From: JABFRZ01 sp036376275
GTDB taxonomy: Bacteria > Planctomycetota > UBA1135 > GCA-002686595
Assembly: GCA_036376275.1 (NCBI GenBank)
Contig: DASVAP010000089.1
Location: forward strand, 1 to 5,658
DNA length: 5,658 bases
Direction of reading: 5' to 3'
Positions 1-5,573 of this stretch are shown here, piece by piece. A model generated the notes under the pieces. That model saw only the letters and a list, made by a program, of their open reading frames with translations, ran no database searches and was not told where the DNA came from. How positions within the stretch are numbered: the stretch's first letter is position 1; each line of letters begins with the position of its first letter. The position numbers and the translations under genes are program-made.

Positions 1-107
1 AGGTGCGGGTAGGGATCGAGCACGAGCGGCGAGAGCGGCGTCGCGAAGAGGAGCGCCGGCAGGGCGAGCAGCCAGGGGAAGAGGCGCTCGCTCGCTCGCG
101 CGCTCAT
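1..107 (-). CDS. N-terminus of an unidentified membrane or secreted protein (partial)
   Basis: This is an open frame from an ATG at 107-105 running off the left edge, so only about 35 residues are visible. It starts MSARASERLFPWLLALPALL and continues with a Pro/Leu-rich stretch ending near DPYPHL. A short Arg-containing N-terminus followed by a hydrophobic segment (about residues 9-22) indicates either a first transmembrane helix or a signal peptide. The ATG is only 4 nt after the ftsY stop, which suggests it is the last visible member of the ribH-nusB-ftsY transcription unit. There is no clear Shine-Dalgarno sequence: only GCGGG directly abuts the ATG, so translation may depend on coupling to ftsY. 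I do not recognise the family. A polytopic protein such as an O-antigen-ligase-like enzyme is one guess, with nothing decisive in view. Confidence 0.55.
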   Translation of the reverse strand, partial: MSARASERLFPWLLALPALLFATPLSPLVLDPYPH

Positions 108-111
108 CCCG

Positions 112-1020
112 CTAGGACACGAGGATCGCGTCGACGAAGGACTCCGGCTCGAAGCGCTCGAAGTCCTCCTTGCCCTCGCCGGTGCCGACGTAGAGCACCG
201 GCAGGCCGAGCTCGCGCTGGATGCGGAACAGCGCCCCGGCGCGCGCCGTGCCGTCGAGCTTGGCCACGATCACGCCGGTGACCTGGACGGCCTCGGTGAA
301 GAAGCGCGCCTGGGCCAGCGCGTTCTGGCCGTTGGTCGCGTCGAGCACGAGCCAGACCTCGTGCGGCGCGCCCTCGACCTTGCGCGCGGCGACCTTGTGG
401 ATCTTCTTCAGCTCGTCCATCAGCTGCTTGTGCACGTGCAGGCGTCCGGCCGTGTCGAGCAGGACGATCTCGTAGTCGAGCACGCTGGCGGCCTCGAGCG
501 CCTCGAAGGCGACCGCCGCCGGATCCGCGCCCTCCTCCTTCTTGACGATCTGCACGCGGCTGCGGTCGGCCCAGATCGAGAGCTGCTCGGCCGCCGCGGC
601 GCGGTAGGTGTCGCAGGCGCCCACCAGGACCGTGTGTCCGGCGCTGGCGAAGCGGTGGGCGAGCTTGGCGATCGTGGTGGTCTTCCCGGAGCCGTTGACG
701 CCCACCACGAGCACGACCGTGGGCCGTGCGGCCGGAGCGAACTCGGCCGCGGCCGGCCCCAGGCGCTCCAGCAGCGAGGCGCGCAGGCTGGCGCGCACGT
801 CGGCCTCGCCGCGGACCTCGCCGCGCTTGTGGCGGCGCTGCAGGTCCTCCACCAGCTCGGTCGCCAGCGGCCCCAGGTCGGCCGAGTAGAGCAGGGCCTC
901 GAGGTCCGCCAGCAGCGCCGCGTCCATCGCGCGCCCGCCGCGGAACAGGGCCCCCAGGCCGTCCGAGAGCGCGCTGCGCGTGCGCCCGAGGCGCGTCTTG
1001 ATGCGCTCGAGCAGACCCAC
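112..1020 (-). CDS. ftsY: FtsY, signal recognition particle receptor GTPase
   Basis: FtsY is the membrane-associated SRP receptor. It forms a GTP-dependent heterodimer with Ffh and delivers ribosomes making membrane proteins to the Sec translocon. The 302-residue protein has the NG architecture. An amphipathic start (MGLLERIKTRLG), the usual lipid-contacting helix, leads into the helical N domain (about 1-95). The G domain follows: P-loop GVNGSGKTTT (107-116), DTYRAAAAEQL (137-147, the SRP-GTPase insertion box), DTAGR (189-193), AKLDGTARAG (253-262, the TKxD-type guanine-specificity motif) and VGTGE (278-282). The long acidic A domain of E. coli FtsY is absent, as in many short FtsY proteins. 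The closing loop reads TARAG where TA(K/R)GG is usual. The start is GTG, chosen because a perfect AGGAGG lies 7 nt upstream and the protein begins with a typical FtsY N-terminus. It begins 2 nt after the nusB stop. Confidence 0.97.
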   Translation of the reverse strand: MGLLERIKTRLGRTRSALSDGLGALFRGGRAMDAALLADLEALLYSADLGPLATELVEDLQRRHKRGEVRGEADVRASLRASLLERLGPAAAEFAPAARPTVVLVVGVNGSGKTTTIAKLAHRFASAGHTVLVGACDTYRAAAAEQLSIWADRSRVQIVKKEEGADPAAVAFEALEAASVLDYEIVLLDTAGRLHVHKQLMDELKKIHKVAARKVEGAPHEVWLVLDATNGQNALAQARFFTEAVQVTGVIVAKLDGTARAGALFRIQRELGLPVLYVGTGEGKEDFERFEPESFVDAILVS

Positions 1021-1022
1021 GC

Positions 1023-1463
1023 TCAGCCCTCCTCCGGCGCGACCTCGGGCTCCGTCGTGCTCTGCGCGCGGTCCTTGATCTTGTCCAGGATGCCGTTGAT
1101 GAAGCCGCCCGAGTTCTGGGTCGAGTAGCGCTTGCCCAGCTCGATCGCCTCGTTGATCGCGACCTTGGGCGGGATGTCCGGGCAGTGCAGCAGCTCGAAG
1201 GCCGCCATGCGCAGCACGTTGCGGTCGATCACCGCCATGCGCGACAGCTCCCAGTTCTGGGCCACGGCGCGGATCTCGGCATCGAGCTCGGTGCGGTGCG
1301 CGGCCACGCCCTGCACCAGCGCCAAGGCGTAGTCGCGCGCGGCCTTCTCCTTCTCCTCGGCGCGCAGGAAGGCGCGCGCCTCCTCGAGCAGCTCCGGACC
1401 GCGCAGGTCGATCTGGTAGAGGAACTGGAGCGCGAGCTCGCGCGCGCGCGTGCGCTTCTTCAC
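1023..1463 (-). CDS. nusB: NusB, transcription antitermination factor
   Basis: NusB binds boxA RNA together with ribosomal protein S10 (NusE) and supports antitermination and processing of rRNA transcripts. The 146-residue all-helical protein is of normal family length. Family hallmarks are the basic RNA-binding start KKRTRARELALQFLYQID (residues 2-19), the central IDRNVLRMAAFELL (79-92), and the C-terminal VAINEAIELGKRYS followed by GGFINGILDKI (about 101-129). A short acidic tail (TTEPEVAPEEG) follows the conserved core. The open frame continues far upstream to 2006, but that part is an Arg/Ala/Gly shadow of ribH. The real start is the GTG at 1463-1461: it gives the conserved N-terminus, overlaps the ribH stop as GTGA, and has a perfect AGGAGG 7 nt upstream. 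The ribH-nusB pairing is a very common bacterial arrangement. Translational coupling to ribH is inferred from the 4-nt overlap. Confidence 0.96.
   Translation of the reverse strand: MKKRTRARELALQFLYQIDLRGPELLEEARAFLRAEEKEKAARDYALALVQGVAAHRTELDAEIRAVAQNWELSRMAVIDRNVLRMAAFELLHCPDIPPKVAINEAIELGKRYSTQNSGGFINGILDKIKDRAQSTTEPEVAPEEG
1028..1033 (-). promoter_or_regulatory. Ribosome binding site of ftsY
   Basis: On the minus strand this is a perfect AGGAGG seven bases before the GTG at 1020-1018, located within the last codons of nusB. It decides the GTG start of ftsY. It also means nusB ends under a strong initiation site, consistent with coupled translation. Confidence 0.85.
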
Positions 1464-1966
1464 GCGGCGCCCTCCTCGCCCGCGGCCGCCGCCAGGGCCG
1501 CCAGGGCCCCGAGCGCCGCGCGCGCGACCTCGCGGCCCTTGTCGAGGCCGCCCTCGGCCTCGCGCTGCGCGCGGCGCCGGGCCTGCTCGAGCGTGGCGCA
1601 GGTCAAGACGCCGAACAGGACCGGCGTGCCGGTGTCGAGCCCGACGCGCATCAGGCCCTGGGCGCAGGCCGCGGCGATGTGGCGGTCGTGCTCGGTCTCG
1701 CCCTTGAGCACCAGCCCGAAGCACAGGACCGCGGCCACGTCGGCGCGCTGCGCCAGGCGCTGGGCCACGACGGGGAGCTCGAAGGCGCCGGGGGCGCGCA
1801 CGACCTCGAGCGCCTCGCGCGCGATCCCGTGCTCGGCCAGCGTCGCCAGGGCCGAGGCCAGCATCGCGCCGGTGAGCTCCTCGTGGTACGTCGACACGAC
1901 ACAGGCCAGCTTCGCTCCGCGCGGGAGCCGCACCGTCTCCGGGCGCTTCGTCTGGGCACGCGTCAT
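1460..1966 (-). CDS. ribH: RibH, 6,7-dimethyl-8-ribityllumazine synthase
   Basis: Lumazine synthase condenses 5-amino-6-ribitylaminouracil with 3,4-dihydroxy-2-butanone 4-phosphate, the penultimate step of riboflavin synthesis, in the cytoplasm. The 168-residue protein shows the family's blocks in order: ACVVSTYHEELT (21-32, substrate-contacting first strand and loop), VRAPGAFELP (56-65), LCFGLVLKGETEHDRHI (81-97, with catalytic His93 in GETxH), FGVLTCATLEQA (118-129), Arg132 at the position of the active-site arginine, and LDKG (141-144). The first block differs from the more usual (A/S)RFNxxxT, having Tyr27-His28. The start at ATG 1966-1964 gives a normal length but has no recognisable Shine-Dalgarno. 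A GTG at residue 12 is an alternative, with a GGAG that sits too close to it. No other rib genes are visible. It is the first gene after a 76-bp gap and overlaps nusB by 4 nt. Confidence 0.94.
   Translation of the reverse strand: MTRAQTKRPETVRLPRGAKLACVVSTYHEELTGAMLASALATLAEHGIAREALEVVRAPGAFELPVVAQRLAQRADVAAVLCFGLVLKGETEHDRHIAAACAQGLMRVGLDTGTPVLFGVLTCATLEQARRRAQREAEGGLDKGREVARAALGALAALAAAAGEEGAA
1471..1476 (-). promoter_or_regulatory. Ribosome binding site of nusB
   Basis: On the minus strand this is a perfect AGGAGG seven bases before the GTG at 1463-1461, embedded in the last codons of ribH. It fixes the nusB start against the much longer upstream extension of the open frame. The motif and spacing are identical to those of ftsY. 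Confidence 0.85.
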
Positions 1967-1977
1967 GGCAAGGATCG

Positions 1978-1995
1978 CGCGGCCCGAGGGCCGCG
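1978..1995 (-). repeat. Perfect 8-bp inverted repeat in the ribH leader
   Basis: The arms CGCGGCCC and GGGCCGCG are separated by 2 bp and end 11 nt before the ribH ATG. In RNA this would fold as a stem of about 7 GC pairs with a 4-nt CUCG loop. Its position just before a start codon that lacks a Shine-Dalgarno sequence suggests a possible effect on ribH translation. It has no U-tract, so it does not look like an intrinsic terminator. It is much too short to be an FMN riboswitch. In DNA this rich in GC, a palindrome of this size could also be chance. Confidence 0.4.
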
Positions 1996-2004
1996 GCGGC
2001 GCCC

Positions 2005-2032
2005 ATGCTAGGGCCCCGCGCGGCGTGCGCAA
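2005..2032 (-). promoter_or_regulatory. Candidate sigma-70-type promoter for the ribH-nusB-ftsY unit
   Basis: On the minus strand TTGCGC (2032-2027) and TAGCAT (2010-2005) are separated by 16 bp. The -10 matches TATAAT at 4 of 6 positions and stands out against the GC-rich surroundings; the -35 matches only TTG. Transcription would start near 1998, giving a leader of about 30 nt that contains the 1978-1995 palindrome. It is the only plausible promoter I can find in the gap, but it overlaps the hairpin at 2012-2041, and read-through from the RND gene is an alternative. Confidence 0.3.
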
Positions 2033-2041
2033 GCGGGGGCC
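2012..2041 (-). terminator. Possible terminator-like hairpin after the RND gene
   Basis: One base after the RND stop codon the minus strand reads GGCCCCCGC, a 13-nt spacer, then GCGGGGCC. This is an imperfect GC stem of 6 plus 2 pairs with one bulged C. There is no downstream U-run, so it is not a classical intrinsic terminator. It could slow RNA polymerase, protect the 3' end of the pump mRNA, or be incidental in such GC-rich sequence. Confidence 0.3.
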
Positions 2042-2042
2042 G

Positions 2043-5000
2043 TCAGGCGGGCTGCGTGCCCGTGGGCGCGGCCGCGGGGGCCGGCGCGGAGAGCGCGGGC
2101 CGCAGCCACCAGCGCGCACGGGTGCCCATCACGCTGCGCAGGTCGTCGATCAGGGTGTAGGCCAGCGGCACGATCCACAGGGTGAAGAAGGTGCTGGCGA
2201 TCAGGCCGCCGGCCACGATCGTGGCCAGCGAGCGGTAGTCGAATCCGTCGCGCGGCGGCTCGGCCACGATCATCGGCAAGAGGCCCACGACCGTGGTCAG
2301 GGCCGTCATCAGGACGGGGCGCACGCGCTGGCGCGCGCCGTCGAGCACGGCCGAGGCGCGGTCCTGCACGGCGCGCAGGCAGTGGATGCGGTCGATCAGC
2401 ACGATGCCGTTGTTCACGACCACGCCGGCCAGGATGATCATCCCGATCAGTCCCATCGAGTCGAGCGGCGTCCCGAGCAGCGACAGCGTCCAGAAGGAGC
2501 CCAGGATCGCGAAGGGGATCGTGAACAGGACCGAGAAGGGCAGCAGCACCGACTCGAACAGGACACCCATCAGCAGGAAGATCAGGAACACGCCCAGCAG
2601 CAGGGCCTTGAGCAGCTCGGAGGTCTCCTCCTCCTGCTTGCGCACGAGCGAGTTCTCGGTGTCGATCGAGTAGCCGCGCGGCAGGTCGAGCTCCTGGAGC
2701 GCGCGCTGGCCGGCCGCGGTCACGGCCAGGATCTGCAGCGGGTCCTCGACCTTGGCCTCCAGGGTGAAGCTGGTCTTGCCGTTCTGGCGGAAGATCTGGC
2801 GCGCGCCCTTGGCGAAGCTCACGCGCCCGATCGAGGAGAACGGCACCGCGCCCTGGGCCCCGAACACGGAGAGGTCCTGCAGCGTGGCGAGGCCGGCCGC
2901 CTCGGTGTCGTCGAACTCGATGCGCAGCGGGACCTCGCGGCCCTCCTCCTGGTAGCGCGGCAGCGGGAAGCCACCGAGGGCGTAGGAGATCGACTGGTCG
3001 ACCGAGGCGCTGGTCACGCCCAGCTCCTGGGCCAGGTCGCGGTCGATCGCGACCTCGATCTGGTCCGGGGCGGCCTCGAGCGGGGTCGAGACCTCGGACA
3101 GGCCCGGGACGCGCTCGAGCAGCGCGATCGCCTGCTGGCCATAGCGCTCCAGCTCGCGCGAGTCGGTGCCGAGCAGCGTGAAGCGCGCCACGTTCTGGGT
3201 GCTGCCCTCGGAGTCGTTCTGGTCGTAGAAGCGCAGGCGGTGGCCGGGGATGCGCGGCAGCTCGGCCTTCAGGCGCTTCTTCAGCTCGTCGAACTGCTCG
3301 CCGCTCTTGCGCGCGTCGAAGTGCAGCCCGAAGCGCGCGCTGTCCTCGTCGAAGCGGTTGCTCCAGTGCTTGAAGCCGTACTCGGCGCGCTTCGCGTCGA
3401 AGAACTCCTCGTAGGGGCGCAGCTCGCCCTCGGCCTCCTCCATCGTGAAGCGCCCGAGCAGCTCGACCCGGAAGCGGATCTCGTCGCCCGAGGAGTCGTT
3501 GCCGAAGGCGCTCATCTCGACCTTCGACAGCGGGATCGCCAGTGAGATCATGGCCAGCGTGCCCACGCCGACCGCCGCCAGACGGTGGCCCATGGTCCAC
3601 TCCAGCAGGCGGTGGTTCAGCTCGATCACCATGTCGATCAGCGCGCTCCCGGCCGGCACGAAGGTGGCCGGGCGCGCGGGCGGGCGCGGCCGGCGCCGGC
3701 GCCAGCGCGGGAACAGGAACAGGACCAGGGCCGCCGCCGCCAGGGCCGCCACGGCGGTCACGGCGATCTCGCGCCACAGGGTCGCCAGGGCGTAGCGCCC
3801 AGCGGGCGTCGCGTCCGTGGCGATCCCGGCGGCGCGCGCGGCCGCGAGCGTGGCGAAGGAGCGCGCGCTGGTCAGCCCACCCACGGCCAGCAGCCCGAGC
3901 GCCAGCGGCCAGCGCAGCGGCACGAGCAGCGCGAGCAGCGTGCGCTCCAGGGCGTGCAGCGCGCGCAGCAGTCCGTACCAGAGCGCGCGCAGGGCCGCCA
4001 CCAGACCCTTGACGCCCAGCAGGAAGGCGCGCGTGAAGGGCTGGAGCAGGCCGGCGAAGCGCTCGGCGCGCGACGAGCGCGTGGCCGGCATGCGCGCCAC
4101 GATCACGGGCGTGAAGACCAGCGCGAGCAGGAGGCTGGCCAGGAGCGCCACGGTGTAGGGGATCACCAGGCTCTGGAACAGGATCCGCAGCGCCGCCTGC
4201 TCGGTCAGGAACACGAGCGGCATGAACACGACCACCGAGGTCAGCGTGGCCAGCGTGACCGCCAGGGCGATCTCGCGCGTGCCCTCGGCGGCCGCGGCGC
4301 GGTCCGCCATGCCCGCGCGCTTCAGGCGCAGGATGTTCTCGACCACCACGACCGCGTTGTCGACCAGCATCCCGGTCGCGAGCGTGATGCCGGTCATGGT
4401 CAGCACGTTGAAGGTCCCGCCGCTGAAGGACTCGTAGGCGATCGCGATCAGGGCCGAGGCCGGGATCGCCAGGGCCACGCACACCGTCAGGCGCAGCCGG
4501 CGCAGGAAGACGAGCAGCACGACGAGCGCCAGGATCCCGCCCTCCAGGGCCGTCTCCTTCAGCGTCGCCAGGGCCGACTGGATCATGTCGCCCTGCAGGA
4601 AGAACACCAGGAAGGCGACCTGGCCCGTCAGGTTCGGGTCCTCCTCGAGCTCGCGCAGGGCCGCGCGCAGGTTCTCGCTGGTGGCGACCACGTTGGACTG
4701 GCTGTCCTTGGTGGCCATGCCGAAGTAGGCGTAGCCGCCGTCGATGCGCGAGATCTGGTCGCGCACCTCCTTGACGCGCGCCACGCGTCCGAGGTCCTTC
4801 ACGCGCAGGCCCTTGCCCACCGGGAACTCGGCGATCTCCTCGGGAGTCTGGAAGCGCATGTCGGAGCGCACGATGAGCTCGCGCCCGCCGTCCTCGAGCT
4901 CGCCCATGGGCAGCGCGAAGTTGTCCGTGGCCAGGCGCCGGATCACGGTCCCGATGTCGATCCCGGCCGCGGCGACCTTGTCCTCGTCCAGCAGGATGCG

Positions 5001-5573
5001 GACGCTGTCCTCGTTCATCCCCCAGACGGTGACCTTGCCCACGCCCTGCACGGCCTCGAGGCGCGGCACGACGATCTTGTCCATCAGGTGGTCGCGCCGA
5101 TCGGGATCGCCCGTCAGCTTGATGCCGAAGAACGTGATCGGCAGCGACTCGGAGGACTCGGACCAGATCTGCGCCGTCTCGACCGTCGTCGGCAGGCCGG
5201 GCCAGGCGCGCTCGATGCGGTCGCGCACCTCGGCCTTGGCCAGGTTCATGTCGGTCGAGCCGCTGAAGGAGATGCCGAACTGCACCGAGTCGCGCTCGGA
5301 CCAGCTGCGGAGCTCCTCGATGCCCGAGATCGTGCGCAGCTGCTCCTCGACCGGACGGGCGACGAGCTCCTCGTTCTCCTGGGCGCTCGAGCCCGGGTTC
5401 GGGATCCAGGCGTACAGCGAGGGCTCGGCGAAGCCCGACGGCAGGAGCTGGATCGGGACCCGCGAGTAGGCGATCACGCTGACGACGATCAGCGTGGTGA
5501 ACAGCACCAGGAGCGCCACCGGGCGCGTGACGAGGGCCTCGAAGATGGGCGAGGGCTTGCGGGTCGTGCTCAT
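2043..5573 (-). CDS. HAE1-type RND efflux transporter permease with an enlarged central linker
   Basis: RND pumps are inner-membrane trimers that use proton influx to expel hydrophobic or amphiphilic compounds, usually through a periplasmic adaptor and an outer-membrane channel. The 1176 residues show the duplicated RND fold. TM1 (about 18-38) precedes periplasmic loop 1 (39-340). TM2-TM6 (342-492) contain GMLVDNAVVVVENI (401-414). A long linker (493-660) follows, then TM7 (661-681), periplasmic loop 2 (682-985), and TM8-TM12 (986-1143) containing GVVVNNGIVLIDRI (1050-1063). The Pro/Ala-rich tail after 1150 is probably cytoplasmic. AcrB-like pumps are near 1050 residues; the excess lies in the linker, where hydrophobic stretches 545-568 and 602-622 look like two extra TM helices. 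Asp405 is kept, but the second relay Asp and the TM10 Lys of AcrB are both Asn. The ATG has TGAGGA 7 nt upstream and overlaps the previous stop. Substrate cannot be predicted; no adaptor gene is visible. Confidence 0.93.
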   Translation of the reverse strand: MSTTRKPSPIFEALVTRPVALLVLFTTLIVVSVIAYSRVPIQLLPSGFAEPSLYAWIPNPGSSAQENEELVARPVEEQLRTISGIEELRSWSERDSVQFGISFSGSTDMNLAKAEVRDRIERAWPGLPTTVETAQIWSESSESLPITFFGIKLTGDPDRRDHLMDKIVVPRLEAVQGVGKVTVWGMNEDSVRILLDEDKVAAAGIDIGTVIRRLATDNFALPMGELEDGGRELIVRSDMRFQTPEEIAEFPVGKGLRVKDLGRVARVKEVRDQISRIDGGYAYFGMATKDSQSNVVATSENLRAALRELEEDPNLTGQVAFLVFFLQGDMIQSALATLKETALEGGILALVVLLVFLRRLRLTVCVALAIPASALIAIAYESFSGGTFNVLTMTGITLATGMLVDNAVVVVENILRLKRAGMADRAAAAEGTREIALAVTLATLTSVVVFMPLVFLTEQAALRILFQSLVIPYTVALLASLLLALVFTPVIVARMPATRSSRAERFAGLLQPFTRAFLLGVKGLVAALRALWYGLLRALHALERTLLALLVPLRWPLALGLLAVGGLTSARSFATLAAARAAGIATDATPAGRYALATLWREIAVTAVAALAAAALVLFLFPRWRRRRPRPPARPATFVPAGSALIDMVIELNHRLLEWTMGHRLAAVGVGTLAMISLAIPLSKVEMSAFGNDSSGDEIRFRVELLGRFTMEEAEGELRPYEEFFDAKRAEYGFKHWSNRFDEDSARFGLHFDARKSGEQFDELKKRLKAELPRIPGHRLRFYDQNDSEGSTQNVARFTLLGTDSRELERYGQQAIALLERVPGLSEVSTPLEAAPDQIEVAIDRDLAQELGVTSASVDQSISYALGGFPLPRYQEEGREVPLRIEFDDTEAAGLATLQDLSVFGAQGAVPFSSIGRVSFAKGARQIFRQNGKTSFTLEAKVEDPLQILAVTAAGQRALQELDLPRGYSIDTENSLVRKQEEETSELLKALLLGVFLIFLLMGVLFESVLLPFSVLFTIPFAILGSFWTLSLLGTPLDSMGLIGMIILAGVVVNNGIVLIDRIHCLRAVQDRASAVLDGARQRVRPVLMTALTTVVGLLPMIVAEPPRDGFDYRSLATIVAGGLIASTFFTLWIVPLAYTLIDDLRSVMGTRARWWLRPALSAPAPAAAPTGTQPA

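Noticed and set aside
86..105. GCTC tetranucleotide repeats in the start of the last gene, as a phase-variation tract
   Set aside because: Only three perfect copies plus an interrupted one are present, too few for likely slippage and ordinary for this base composition.
1436..1452. Alternating CG tract near the nusB start, as Z-DNA or a regulatory site
   Set aside because: It encodes the conserved basic N-terminus of NusB with Arg and Ala codons, and such CG runs occur throughout this GC-rich window.
1464..2006. N-terminal extension of nusB to an ATG at 2006
   Set aside because: The extension is a shadow of ribH with Arg/Gly/Ala composition. The GTG at 1463 with a perfect Shine-Dalgarno gives the standard NusB N-terminus.
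1967..2042. FMN riboswitch before ribH
   Set aside because: The gap is only 76 bp and lacks the conserved multi-helix core, which needs well over 100 nt.
1967..2119. N-terminal extension of ribH to position 2119
   Set aside because: The 51 added residues are Pro/Arg-rich, overlap the end of the RND gene and cross the intergenic gap. The family length is satisfied by the ATG at 1966.
1185..3545. Plus-strand open frame of 786 codons
   Set aside because: It is antisense to nusB, ribH and the RND gene. Its product is rich in Arg, Gln, Ala, Gly and His with no family motifs, as expected for the shadow of GC-rich genes whose codons rarely give stops on the other strand.
2008..4482. Second minus-strand open frame of 824 codons inside the RND gene
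   Set aside because: It is out of frame with the pump and its product is Arg/Ala/Gly/Pro-rich without motifs. The overlapping RND frame has all the recognisable sequence, including both sides of the central linker, so no frameshift is needed.
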